Assembly: GCF_029360765.1 (NCBI RefSeq)
Contig: NZ_JARKNA010000001.1
Coordinates: forward strand, 372,001-436,000
DNA length: 64,000 nt
From: Terrimonas pollutisoli
Lineage (GTDB): Bacteria; Bacteroidota; Bacteroidia; Chitinophagales; Chitinophagaceae
Direction of reading: 5' to 3'
Part shown: in pieces, positions 49,401 through 58,791 of the stretch
How the letters are laid out: each line of letters opens with the position of its first letter
How positions within the stretch are numbered: position 1 is the first letter of the stretch
Program-made: the position numbers and the translations under genes
The notes under the pieces: model-generated
Database searches by the model: none
What the model saw: only the letters and a program-made list of their open reading frames with translations
Told to the model about the DNA's origin: nothing

Positions 49401-49874
49401 AAGAAAAAATACCTGAAGTATGAAGACTATAAGTTGCAGGGAGTGGAAGATATTTTTACGGAAGCACAGTTAAGCAAGGCCGTGAAGCTGGAGGCATATG
49501 AGCTGCGGAGCTGTGTATTTATCAACGATAGGAAGGGAGGTTTTATCAAGCAGGCATTAAGCAATGAAGCGCAGCTGTCTCCTGTGTATGCAATAGCAGT
49601 AGAGGATGTAGACGGAGATGGAAGAAAAGATATAGTGATGGGCGGCAATTTTTATGAATCCAAACCGGAAGTGGGAATCTATGATGCATCATATGGGGTG
49701 ATGCTGAAAGGCGATGGAAAGGGAAACTTTACAGCAATAAAAGGAACAGAAAGTGGTTTGTACATCCGGGGTGCGGTAAGAGATATAACGCTGACAAAGG
49801 CAAACAACAAAACGTTGCTGCTTGTTGCAAAGAATAATGCGCAGGCAGAAATAAAAGAATTAAAAAAGAATTGA
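46491..49874 (+). CDS. VCBS/FG-GAP and ASPIC/UnbV lipoprotein, ~1127 aa (copy B of mosaic duplication)
   Basis: Lipobox LFCSC; same architecture as 42504-45893, with near-identical DNA over the C-terminal two thirds. Confidence 0.92.
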   Translation: MFIRNYCIKEISGIACLFLLLLFCSCRNNSEPKVLFQKMTPEQTNIHFNNKLSYDRHFNIYTYRNFYNGGGVAIGDVNNDSLPDLFFTANMESSKLFLNKGNFQFEDVTEKAGIGKKGKWSTGVSMADVNGDGLLDIYVCNSGDIKGDQRENELYINNGIEGGKVTFTEKAKEYGLDDRGLSTHAAFFDYDKDGDLDMFLLNNSFKAIGSFNLQHNERNIRDSIGGHKFFRNDGNHFTDISEQAGIYGSVIGFGLGVTVGDINHDGWQDIYVSNDFFERDYLYINNHDGTFRETLEDEMMSISNASMGADMADINNDAHPDIFVTEMLPEDETRIKTNITFENWDKYQLNLQYDYYHQFTRNMLQLNNGDNSFSEIGRFSGVAATDWSWGALITDFDNDGFKDIFVANGIYQDLINQDYIQYIANENFFNEVVSGKADYSKLIDLIPSHAIPNYAFGNNGDLTFSNKAKEWGLAEPSFSNGSAYGDLDGDGDLDLVVNNVNMPCFVYRNESVQQHPENKYLKVSLQGEYKNRYGLGSKVTVWYNNTLAYQEQMPMRGFESTVDCCLNFGLGKCSIIDSVVVEWNDGKKSVLKNVKPNQHITVKQKEAVMPVTSYQLPLSDSRSVTGNHQPTTIFTQSLTNYGLDFVHTENPFVDFNRDKLTFHMLSTQGPRLAKGDINKDGLEDIYICGAKDQAGVLYQQTAEGRFIKTNESLLAADKGSEDTDALFFDCDGDGDEDLYVCSGGNEFPAKSLELIDRLYINDGKGKLTRSAPVLPSYNFEGSSCVRAADYDADGDMDLFVGTRLKPMLYGYPCKGYILQNNGKGIFKDLTGQVAPSLVKAGMITDAQWLDYDKDGKMDLAVTGEYMPVRLFHNEGNKLKETTEIAGLEKTNGWWNRLVVADINGDGYPDMIGGNHGLNSRFKASDTKPVSMYVSDFDENGSTEQIVSCYNGDNAYPMALRHDLVSVLPYLKKKYLKYEDYKLQGVEDIFTEAQLSKAVKLEAYELRSCVFINDRKGGFIKQALSNEAQLSPVYAIAVEDVDGDGRKDIVMGGNFYESKPEVGIYDASYGVMLKGDGKGNFTAIKGTESGLYIRGAVRDITLTKANNKTLLLVAKNNAQAEIKELKKN

Positions 49875-49906
49875 ATGATAACTTACCACCAAATAAAGAG
49901 ATAATC

Positions 49907-50611
49907 ATGAAATTTTTACTAACAGCGGGATGCTTTTTTCTTTTTGTGTGTGCCGATGCCCAGGACGACAGTAAAAAGAGCTCTTCTTCGGCTGAGAAAA
50001 AAACAAAGTCATTGTTTAACGGGAAAAATTTAGATGGTTGGTACACTTTCCTGAACAAAAAAGGAAAAAATAATGATGCCGAAAAAATATTCCTCGTTGA
50101 AGATAATATACTGCACATCTCAGGCAAGGAATTCGGGTATATTGCAACAGAAAAAATCTATACAAATTTTCATTTGGTCGCAGAATTTAAATGGGGTGTA
50201 AAAAAATATCCGCCAAGAGATGGCGCTGATGTTAAACGTGACAATGGTATTTGTTTCTATTTCCCGGCAGCCGAAAAAGATACCGTTTGGCCAAAATCAA
50301 TCGAGTGCCAGATACAGGAAGGAGATGTTGGAGATCTATGGCTGATTGACAGTACTACCGTAAAAATTAATGGTGAACGAACAAAACCCAATGATTATAC
50401 AAGAGTATATAAGAAAGAAGATGCCGAAAATCCGACGGGTGAATGGAACCAGGTAGAAATTATCGCCAACAAGGGAAAGGTTACTTATATTGTAAATGGT
50501 AAAGTCGTAAATGAATTTGAAGATCCGAGTGAGCAAAAAGGAAAAATTCTTGTTCAGTCCGAAGGCGCTGAAATTTATTACCGGAAAATAGAAATAGCTG
50601 AGCTTAAGTAA
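49907..50611 (+). CDS. DUF1080 (3-keto-disaccharide hydrolase-like) secreted protein
   Basis: Signal peptide MKFLLTAGCFFLFVCADAQ; SLFNGKNLDGWYTFLNKKG...SIECQIQEGDVGDLWLI...GEWNQVEIIANKGKVTYIVNGKVVNE. ATG at 49907 preferred over TTG at 49871. Confidence 0.9.
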   Translation: MKFLLTAGCFFLFVCADAQDDSKKSSSSAEKKTKSLFNGKNLDGWYTFLNKKGKNNDAEKIFLVEDNILHISGKEFGYIATEKIYTNFHLVAEFKWGVKKYPPRDGADVKRDNGICFYFPAAEKDTVWPKSIECQIQEGDVGDLWLIDSTTVKINGERTKPNDYTRVYKKEDAENPTGEWNQVEIIANKGKVTYIVNGKVVNEFEDPSEQKGKILVQSEGAEIYYRKIEIAELK

Positions 50612-50635
50612 AAGCCCTGTTGACGTAATTACTAT

Positions 50636-53600
50636 ATGCATTGTTTTTTTAACAAAAGGTTTTCTTTGACGTTGATTGTAACAGGGTTACTTGTTTTTAT
50701 TTCCTGTAATCGTGAAGAGAAGTTTTTTACTGTTTTATCTCCGGATGTAACAGGTATTTATTTTCAGAATACGATCAGTGAAGCCGACAGCTTCAATATA
50801 CTTGACTATCTCTACTTCTATAATGGCGGCGGCGTGTCCGTTGGCGATATTAATAATGATGGTTTAGACGATATTTATTTTACCAGCAACCAAGGCAGCA
50901 ACAAATTATATCTGAATAAGGGCGGTATTCGTTTTGAAGATATTACGGAAAAAGCAGGCGTAGCCGGTAATGGCAATTGGAAAACAGGGGTAACCATGGC
51001 TGATGTGAATGCAGATGGTTGGCTCGACATTTATGTGTGTGAAGTGGGGAAATATAAATCACTACATGGCCGCAATGAACTTTTTATAAATAATCACGAT
51101 GGTACTTTCTCCGAAAGAGCAAAGGAATATGGATTGGACGCAGAAGGGTTTAATACACAAGCTTCCTTTTTTGACTACGATAAGGATGGCGACCTGGATA
51201 TGTTCCTTGTTAATCATTCCGTTCATTCAACGGATACTTATGTTGATACGGCTGCACGCAGAAGAAAAAGTGAAGTGAGTGGTGATAAATTATTCAGGTG
51301 TGATAAGACGGGAGATAAAATTGTATACCGGGAAGTAACAGAACAGGCAGGAATTTATAGCAGCATCATTGGTTATGGCTTAAATGTCGTTATCGCCGAT
51401 TTTAACAATGATAACTGGGACGATATTTATGTAAGTAATGATTTTCATGAAAATGATTATTACTATCTCAATAACAGGAATGGTACTTTTTCAGAAATGA
51501 ATCAAGAAGCTTTTGGACATGAAAGCCGGTTTTCGATGGGAAGTGACGCCGGTGATGTGAACAATGACGGTTGGCTGGATATAGTTACGCTGGATATGCT
51601 GCCTGCGGATGAAAAAATATTAAAATCTTCGGTAAGTGATGATAATCCCGATGTTTATGATTTTAAAATGAGTAAGGGATATCATCACCAGAATGCAAGA
51701 AATTGCCTGCAACTGAATACCGGGGGTGGAAAAAAATTTAGTGACATCGGTTTGTACGCAGGCATAGCAGCTACGGATTGGAGCTGGTCACCACTACTGG
51801 CCGACTTTGATAATGATGGTATAAAAGATCTTTTTGTAACGAACGGAATATTGCGAAGGCCAAACGATCTTGACTTTTTGAAGTTTATTTCCACGGCTGA
51901 TATTGCGGCGCAGATACAAAAAGATAAATCTGCTGATAGATTAGCGATCAGTAAAATGCCGGAAGGCAAGGTCAGTAATTATATTTTTAAAGGTTCACCC
52001 GAATTGAAATTTAATGAGCAAACCCAAAACTGGGGCATTAATAGTCCGGGCTTTTCAAATGGCGCTGCTTACGGCGATCTCGACAATGACGGCGATCTTG
52101 ACCTGGTTGTAAATAATATCAATTCACCGGCAGGTATCTACCGTAACAATTCAAACCAGCAATCTGGGAATCATTACTTGGATATTCAATTGCGGTCCGC
52201 AGGTAATAATACATTGGCATATGGGAGTAAAGTTGTTATTAAAACAAAAGCAGGCATACAACTAAACTATGTAACAGCTACAAGAGGATTCGAAAGCTCA
52301 TCATCTCCTGTATTGCACTTTGGTCTTGGAAAAACCGATAAGGTAGATTCACTTCAGATCACATGGCCGGATGGCAGCCTGCAGACGATGACAAATATCA
52401 AAGGAGGGCAATTGTTAGTCATAGAACAAAAATCGTCGGGAGTAGCCAATAAAATTTTACAACCTGCTGCAGCCAATATCTTTTTTAAAAATGTTACTGA
52501 TTCGATTCAGGTTGACTACAGGCACCGGGAGAATCTTTTTTTTGATTTTAATACCCAACAATTGATACCTCACGGGGTTTCGGCTATGGGACCTAAACTA
52601 GCAGTGGCCGATGTTAATGGCGATGGCTTAGATGATTTCTTTGTGGGCGGTGCTAAAGGACAGACGAGCAAATTATTTCAGCAAACTGTCCAGGGAAAAT
52701 TTATCAGCACCAATGAAAGTTTATTTATTCCCGATTCATTGTGCGAAGATGTAAATGCAGTTTTCTTTGATGCAGATGGTGACGGGGATGAAGATCTGTA
52801 TGTAGTAAGCGGTGGTAATGAAATGGCAGGTAATAACCCGGCTCTGTTAGACAGGCTTTATATTAATAATGGCAAGGGTGGTTTTACAAAAGGCAATCTG
52901 CCTCCGATGTATCAAAACAAATCGGTGGCTATAGCGGCTGATATAGATCATGATGGCGATCTCGATTTATTTGTAGGCGGAAGAGTCGTGACAAATCGTT
53001 ATGGTGAGACGCCGCAATCCTACATTTTAATAAACAATGGAAAAGCTTCCTTTACAGTTGCAGATGAGCGGTTGGCTCCGGGCTTACAAAAGGTCGGTAT
53101 GGTTACCGATGCAGCCTGGACTGACCTGGATAAAGATGGGTGGAAGGATCTCGTAATAGTAGGAGAATGGATGCCCATAGTAGTTTATAAAAATATTGCA
53201 GGCAAGCTGCATAATGCTACCAGCCAACTTGGTTTGCAGGAGGCAACAGGTTTATGGACATCTGTATATGCTTCGGATATAGACAAAGATGGTTATGAAG
53301 ATCTTTTAGTAGGTAATTGGGGAGAGAACTCGAAGCTGCAGGTGAAAAATGGTTTTCCTTTACAGCTATATACCGGTGACCTTGATAAAAACGGTGATAT
53401 GGACCAGTTGATGTCGATTGAGAGAGATGGGCAATATTACTTTTTTTTGGGAAAAGAAGAGATTGAAAGGGTATTTCCCGGCATGATCAAAAAAAAATAC
53501 CTCGATTATAAAACAATGGCCGGTTTAACAGTGGACGAGATACTGGGCGACAAGCTTAACGAAATGTCTAAACTAACGGTGAGTAATCTTTCCTCCGTCC

Positions 53601-53944
53601 TGGTAAAAAACACAGGAGGCGCTCTACAGATGACTAAACTTCCTTTCCCTGTGCAGTGGTCGCCTGTTTTTGCATTTATCACCGGCGACTTCAATAGGGA
53701 TGGCGCTAACGATATTATTACCGCCGGCAATTTTTTTGGCGTATTACCTTTCGAAGGCAGATATGATGCCAGTTACGGTAATCTTTTACTCAATCAATCA
53801 TCTTCATTTATTTCGTTGCCGTCATTGCAATCAGGTTTGCAACTGGACGGGCAGGTGAGGGATATAAAAAGAATTAAGATCCGCGGAAGAGATTTTCTTA
53901 TTATTGCAAGAAATAATGACAGCCTTCTTTTTTACAGTAATTAA
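50636..53944 (+). CDS. VCBS/FG-GAP and ASPIC/UnbV lipoprotein, ~1102 aa
   Basis: Lipobox VFISC; DINNDGLDDIYF, DVNADGWLDIYV, DFNNDNWDDIYV; ASPIC/UnbV YGSKVVIKTKAGIQLNYVTATRGFESSSSPVLHFGLGKTDKVDSLQITWPDG. Confidence 0.92.
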   Translation: MHCFFNKRFSLTLIVTGLLVFISCNREEKFFTVLSPDVTGIYFQNTISEADSFNILDYLYFYNGGGVSVGDINNDGLDDIYFTSNQGSNKLYLNKGGIRFEDITEKAGVAGNGNWKTGVTMADVNADGWLDIYVCEVGKYKSLHGRNELFINNHDGTFSERAKEYGLDAEGFNTQASFFDYDKDGDLDMFLVNHSVHSTDTYVDTAARRRKSEVSGDKLFRCDKTGDKIVYREVTEQAGIYSSIIGYGLNVVIADFNNDNWDDIYVSNDFHENDYYYLNNRNGTFSEMNQEAFGHESRFSMGSDAGDVNNDGWLDIVTLDMLPADEKILKSSVSDDNPDVYDFKMSKGYHHQNARNCLQLNTGGGKKFSDIGLYAGIAATDWSWSPLLADFDNDGIKDLFVTNGILRRPNDLDFLKFISTADIAAQIQKDKSADRLAISKMPEGKVSNYIFKGSPELKFNEQTQNWGINSPGFSNGAAYGDLDNDGDLDLVVNNINSPAGIYRNNSNQQSGNHYLDIQLRSAGNNTLAYGSKVVIKTKAGIQLNYVTATRGFESSSSPVLHFGLGKTDKVDSLQITWPDGSLQTMTNIKGGQLLVIEQKSSGVANKILQPAAANIFFKNVTDSIQVDYRHRENLFFDFNTQQLIPHGVSAMGPKLAVADVNGDGLDDFFVGGAKGQTSKLFQQTVQGKFISTNESLFIPDSLCEDVNAVFFDADGDGDEDLYVVSGGNEMAGNNPALLDRLYINNGKGGFTKGNLPPMYQNKSVAIAADIDHDGDLDLFVGGRVVTNRYGETPQSYILINNGKASFTVADERLAPGLQKVGMVTDAAWTDLDKDGWKDLVIVGEWMPIVVYKNIAGKLHNATSQLGLQEATGLWTSVYASDIDKDGYEDLLVGNWGENSKLQVKNGFPLQLYTGDLDKNGDMDQLMSIERDGQYYFFLGKEEIERVFPGMIKKKYLDYKTMAGLTVDEILGDKLNEMSKLTVSNLSSVLVKNTGGALQMTKLPFPVQWSPVFAFITGDFNRDGANDIITAGNFFGVLPFEGRYDASYGNLLLNQSSSFISLPSLQSGLQLDGQVRDIKRIKIRGRDFLIIARNNDSLLFYSN

Positions 53945-54143
53945 TCCCCCGGCTCTTCGTAATTTTTTTTGAGACGATTAACCCAAAGAATGATACATAT
54001 GAGAGGAGGTAAAAAAGAAATTTTCCTGACTTTTAACCGATTTTTTCCTTTTTGGGATAGTTGCTTGTGAGGTGAATTTTGAAATACGGGTTTAACGATT
54101 AAGTTGATCTTACACTTTGCACTCCTGGAACAGTTCATACCAA

Positions 54144-55994
54144 ATGATTTTACAATTTTATCAAAGAATGATTACAAAACCTGCTGAACTTTCAGCCCGG
54201 CATAAAAGGTTTATTTGTGCCTTGCCCCTTTTATTGATACTGTCTGTGGCGTTTGCGCAAACAACCTTGCCCCTCACGGACCTTTCTTTCTTCAAATCAC
54301 CTTCGGCCAATTGGCGCACCGGTGGAGATGTGAATGCTGATCTCAATAGCACTGGTCGTTTAACTTACACAAACGGCACAGGAATTTTGGTTAATACATT
54401 TACTGATGAAAGTGCCCGGGCGGATTTATTTTCTGCAGAAGAATATGGCGATGTTGATATCGAGCTGGACTATATGATGGCGAAGGGATCAAATTCCGGA
54501 ATTTATTTATCAGGCCGGTATGAAATTCAGTTGTTAGATAGCTGGGGTATTCTTAAGCCAAAGTCAAGTGACAATGGTGGTATTTATGAGAGATGGAATG
54601 ATAGCACCGCTGCCGCACAAAAAGGATTTGAAGGCCATGCACCCCGGCAAAATGTAAGTAAAGCGCCAGGCCTGTGGCAGCATCTCAGGATATCGTTTCA
54701 AGCTCCCCGCTTTACGAATGCTGTGAAAACGGAAAATGCTAAAATGCTTCGGGTAGAATTGAATGGTGTGGTTATCCACGAAAATGTTGAACTTTTTGGA
54801 CCCACCCGCAATGGGTTAAATGATGAAAAACCGAAAGGACCCTTGCGTTTGCAGGGCGATCATGGGCCCGTAGCTTTTCGCAATATTAAAATAACAAGTT
54901 TCGACAAAGCCAAACCTCGTTTATCGAATCTGCAATATGCGGTATATAAAGGTCCATTTAATAAACAGCCTGACTACGCAAAATTGAAACCTGTTATAAA
55001 AGGATCATCGGAAACGCTTACTACCAATATTAATAATCTGCCGGATAGTTTTATTTTAAGATATACAGGAAAATTAACAGTGGATGAAGCAGGGGAATAT
55101 CATTTCAATCTTTTCACAGTGGCTGGCAGAGGATCATTGGTGATCAATAATCAGCAACTTTCTATTGCAAGAGGAAGAAACCCGGTCAAAATTTCACTGC
55201 CTGCAGGTGAATTACCTTTTGAATTATCTTATTTCAAAACGATGGATTGGGGACAGCCTGCGTTGGGCCTGACTGTGGCCGGGCCAGGCATTCGGGACTA
55301 CACGTTGAGTGACATGAATAATTTAAGTAGTGAGCAAACTGATCCAATTCTTGTGGATGCCCCAGTCAATACGGTGCTGAGAAGTTTTATTGATATCCCC
55401 ACAATAAGAGTTGTTCATGCCGTGTCCGTGGGAAGTCCGGAAGGATTGCACTACACTTATGATATGGACAATGGTGCAATCGTGCAGGTGTGGCGCGGTG
55501 GTTTTTTAGATGCAACTCCTATGTGGCATGATCGGGGAGATGGTTCTTCAAGGGCAACCGGTAGCAAACAACTTTTTGGAAAACCTGTATTGAATATCGG
55601 CAAGCTTGCATCAGCTAATTCACCCTGGAAAACAGATACATCAGGAACGGGATTCCGGCCAAAAGGATATGAACTGGATGAAAAAGATCGTCCCGTTTTT
55701 CAATATTTCATTTATGGCAACGCTGTAAAAGACGCTTCACAGGTATTGGAAAACCGGCAGGGCATCAGTCGTGAAATATCCGTTTTGAATCCGTCAGAGA
55801 ATCTTTACGTCAGGCTGGCCGCAAGTAAAAACATTGAAGATTTGGGTAATGGCTTATACCTGCTGGATGATAAATCATACTATTTGAAGATAGAGGATGG
55901 GAGTGAAGCAAAACCGATGGTTCGTGATGCCGGGGAAAAGAAAGAGTTAGTAATACCAATAAAAAATAAAATAAAATATATAATCCTGTTCTGA
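54144..55994 (+). CDS. DUF1080 domain protein with PA14-like domain and additional C-terminal region
   Basis: Signal peptide ...LLLILSVAFAQ; DVDIELDYMMAKGSNSGIYLSGRYEIQLLDSWG (DUF1080 core); SFILRYTGKLTVDEAGEYHFNLFTVAGRGSLVINNQQL (PA14-like). Confidence 0.85.
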   Translation: MILQFYQRMITKPAELSARHKRFICALPLLLILSVAFAQTTLPLTDLSFFKSPSANWRTGGDVNADLNSTGRLTYTNGTGILVNTFTDESARADLFSAEEYGDVDIELDYMMAKGSNSGIYLSGRYEIQLLDSWGILKPKSSDNGGIYERWNDSTAAAQKGFEGHAPRQNVSKAPGLWQHLRISFQAPRFTNAVKTENAKMLRVELNGVVIHENVELFGPTRNGLNDEKPKGPLRLQGDHGPVAFRNIKITSFDKAKPRLSNLQYAVYKGPFNKQPDYAKLKPVIKGSSETLTTNINNLPDSFILRYTGKLTVDEAGEYHFNLFTVAGRGSLVINNQQLSIARGRNPVKISLPAGELPFELSYFKTMDWGQPALGLTVAGPGIRDYTLSDMNNLSSEQTDPILVDAPVNTVLRSFIDIPTIRVVHAVSVGSPEGLHYTYDMDNGAIVQVWRGGFLDATPMWHDRGDGSSRATGSKQLFGKPVLNIGKLASANSPWKTDTSGTGFRPKGYELDEKDRPVFQYFIYGNAVKDASQVLENRQGISREISVLNPSENLYVRLAASKNIEDLGNGLYLLDDKSYYLKIEDGSEAKPMVRDAGEKKELVIPIKNKIKYIILF

Positions 55995-57904
55995 TGATAA
56001 AAAGAAGAAATCATAGCATTAATTGGATCGCAAAAATTTGCTTTGTGACTGCGCTGCTGATTGGCAGCCATGCTGTGCAGGGCCAGGAGTCGGCAAAGGA
56101 AGAAGATTTTTTCCGGATCATGCGGGTCAGTTCTCCGGAAGGCACATTGCTTGAAGTAGGTGGACTTTGTACATTACCAAATGGAGATCTGGCCGTGACT
56201 ACAAGAAGAGGTGATGTATTTATCGTTGAAAATCCAACGAGCCAGCGTCCCTATTTTAGAAAATTTGCAACTGGTCTTCACGAAGTTTTAGGCGTGGTTT
56301 ATAAGAACGGTGCTTTGTATTGCGTGCAGCGGGGTGAGTTGACTAAGTTAGTTGATAAGAACATGGATGGTAAAGCCGATGTGTATGAAACTATTTACCA
56401 ATGGCCTTTATCCGGCAACTATCATGAATATAGTTTTGGACCGAAGATCGCACCGGATGGATCTTTTTTTGTGACATTGAATTTGGGTTTCCCTGATGCC
56501 TGGTGGCATCCCAAAAGCATGGTTCCCTGGCGTGGTTGGGCCTTGCGCATCCAGGAAGATGGCACGATGGAACCATGGGCGGCAGGATTACGATCGCCTT
56601 GTGGTATCAGCATGATTGATGGCGAATTGTACTACACCGATAATCAGGGCGACTGGATGGCATCAGGAAGCATCATTCCATTGAAGAAAGGAACATTTGC
56701 CGGGCACCCTGCAAGTCTTGTATGGGATACAGCAGCTAATTCTCCGTTGAAAGTAAAACAGGAACAGATATTTTCTAAGCTCAGTCAAAGAATCGAGTTT
56801 GACCAGGATGGAAGGCCCGTAAAACCGCAGAATATTGTAAATGAAAAATTTTTTACGCTGGCCGACATGAAAAAAAATATTCCTGAATTACAATTACCAC
56901 TGGTTTGGCTTCCGCATGGCGTATTGGGCATTTCTACTTCGGAGATTGTTAAGATACCTGAAGGAGTATTTGGTCCTTTTGAAGGACAGTTATTGGTTGG
57001 CGACCAGGGACAAAGTAATCTCAGCAGAGTGTTTTTAGAAAAAGTAAATGGCGAATGGCAGGGTGCTGCCTGGCTGTTTAGAAGTGGCTTTCAGTCCGGC
57101 ACCGTAAGACTCAGCTGGGGCAAAGACGGATCGCTTTTCGTAGGCGAAACCAATAGAGGTTGGGGCTCCGTAGGTGATGCCAACCAGGGATTGCAACGAC
57201 TCGTATGGAATAATCGTCTGCCTTTTGAAATGCGTACAGTTAAAGCAATGCCCGATGGATTTGAAATAGAATTTACCAAACCAGTAGACAAAAAATTTGC
57301 AAACGACATCGCTTCTTATTCCGTCAATAGTTTTACGTATAAATATCATGCAGTGTATGGCAGCCCGGAAGTAAACAGGCTGAAACATAAAATAAAGGGA
57401 GTAAAAGTGTCGGCTGATGGTATGCATGCACGCATCGTGGTGGAGAATTTGCGCCAGCATTATATTCATGTGATAAGCCTCGAAGGAATACGGGATAAAG
57501 AAAATGCTTACTCATTAATTCATCCCACTGTTTATTATACGTTGAATAATATTCCGGAAGGGAAAAAACTGGCTATTGCTGAATTAAGCACTGTTAATAC
57601 AGCAAAAACGGCAGCTAAAACAAGCGGCAGTGTTCCAGGAAAGCCTTTAACTTTTAACCAGGTAAAACCATTGTTGACCCAATACACTTGTATCTCCTGT
57701 CATGATCCCAATAAAAAACAAGTGGGTCCTTCTTTTTCAGAAATTGCAAAGCGTAAATATAGCGCCGAAAAGATGCTGCAACTTATTTATAATCCGCAAC
57801 CGCAAAACTGGCCGGGGTATGCAGTATCTATGCCGCCGATGGCGCAATTGCCAAGAGCAGAAGCGAGGAAGATAGTTGCCTGGATAAAATCGCTTGAGAA
57901 ATAG
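55994..57904 (+). CDS. sorbosone/PQQ-dehydrogenase-like beta-propeller protein with C-terminal cytochrome c domain
   Basis: GGLCTLPNGDLAVTTRRGDVFIVENPT...WALRIQEDGTMEPWAAGLRSPCGISMIDGELYYTDNQGDWMASG; heme c motif CISCH; TGATG overlap with upstream gene. Confidence 0.88.
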   Translation: MIKRRNHSINWIAKICFVTALLIGSHAVQGQESAKEEDFFRIMRVSSPEGTLLEVGGLCTLPNGDLAVTTRRGDVFIVENPTSQRPYFRKFATGLHEVLGVVYKNGALYCVQRGELTKLVDKNMDGKADVYETIYQWPLSGNYHEYSFGPKIAPDGSFFVTLNLGFPDAWWHPKSMVPWRGWALRIQEDGTMEPWAAGLRSPCGISMIDGELYYTDNQGDWMASGSIIPLKKGTFAGHPASLVWDTAANSPLKVKQEQIFSKLSQRIEFDQDGRPVKPQNIVNEKFFTLADMKKNIPELQLPLVWLPHGVLGISTSEIVKIPEGVFGPFEGQLLVGDQGQSNLSRVFLEKVNGEWQGAAWLFRSGFQSGTVRLSWGKDGSLFVGETNRGWGSVGDANQGLQRLVWNNRLPFEMRTVKAMPDGFEIEFTKPVDKKFANDIASYSVNSFTYKYHAVYGSPEVNRLKHKIKGVKVSADGMHARIVVENLRQHYIHVISLEGIRDKENAYSLIHPTVYYTLNNIPEGKKLAIAELSTVNTAKTAAKTSGSVPGKPLTFNQVKPLLTQYTCISCHDPNKKQVGPSFSEIAKRKYSAEKMLQLIYNPQPQNWPGYAVSMPPMAQLPRAEARKIVAWIKSLEK

Positions 57905-57961
57905 ACAAAACAAGTTTCACTTTTGAAAGCATTAATGTTTCATTGAATTAATAAATTTTGC

Positions 57962-58744
57962 ATGAAGAAAAATAGTATTTATTTAATTAGTTTATTTCTG
58001 ACAACAGCTTTTGCTTCTGTTGCGCAGCAGGAGACAAGAGAGCAGCAAGCAAAGAAAACAGAAGTTTGGACGCCTGTTCCGCCGGTAATAACGCCTTCTG
58101 AAAAACCCGGCGCCCCGCCATCTGATGCAATCATTTTATTCAGCGGTGATTCGCTTACAGAATGGGTATCGTCAAGAGATACAACAAAGCCGGCAGGATG
58201 GATCGTTTCAGGTGATGTATTGATGGTAAATAAACCGGCCGGTACGATTCAAACGAAAAGAAGATTCACCGATTACCAGCTTCATATCGAATGGCGCATT
58301 CCGAAAAATATTACCGGTTCGGGACAAGGGAGAGGAAACAGCGGCGTATTTCTTGGCGGCTGGGGCAAAGGCGATGAGGGATATGAAATACAGGTTTTGG
58401 ATTCTTATAAAAGTGAAACCTATACAAACGGTCAGGCTGGCAGTATTTACAAACAGCATATTCCTTTGGTGAATGTAAACCGTCCGCCAGGTGAATGGAA
58501 TGTGTATGATATTGTATGGACAGCGCCACGTTTTAATAATGATGGATCATTGAAATCGCCGGCAAGAGTCACTGCTTTTTTAAATGGTGCATTGGTGCAA
58601 AACAATGTAGAGGTAAAAGGAGATACAAGATGGATAGGAACACCTGAATATCACAAACACGGACCATTGCCCATCAAGTTACAATCACATGGAGATCCCA
58701 GTGAGCCGATTAGTTTTCGCAATATTTGGGTAAGAATTTTGTAA
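57962..58744 (+). CDS. DUF1080 (3-keto-disaccharide hydrolase-like) secreted protein
   Basis: DAIILFSGDSLTEWVSSRDTTKPAGWIVSGDVLMVNKPAGTIQTKRRFTDYQLHIEWRIP...GNSGVFLGGWGKGDEGYEIQVLDSY. Confidence 0.93.
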   Translation: MKKNSIYLISLFLTTAFASVAQQETREQQAKKTEVWTPVPPVITPSEKPGAPPSDAIILFSGDSLTEWVSSRDTTKPAGWIVSGDVLMVNKPAGTIQTKRRFTDYQLHIEWRIPKNITGSGQGRGNSGVFLGGWGKGDEGYEIQVLDSYKSETYTNGQAGSIYKQHIPLVNVNRPPGEWNVYDIVWTAPRFNNDGSLKSPARVTAFLNGALVQNNVEVKGDTRWIGTPEYHKHGPLPIKLQSHGDPSEPISFRNIWVRIL

Positions 58745-58791
58745 ACTACATTTCCTTTTTTGAATTGATTGTTTTGTTTAAAATTTGAGCC

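Noticed and set aside
30235-53858. Many antisense or alternate-frame ORFs inside the VCBS and SusCD genes
   Set aside because: Repetitive asparagine/aspartate-rich coding DNA yields long open alternate frames; no domain content.
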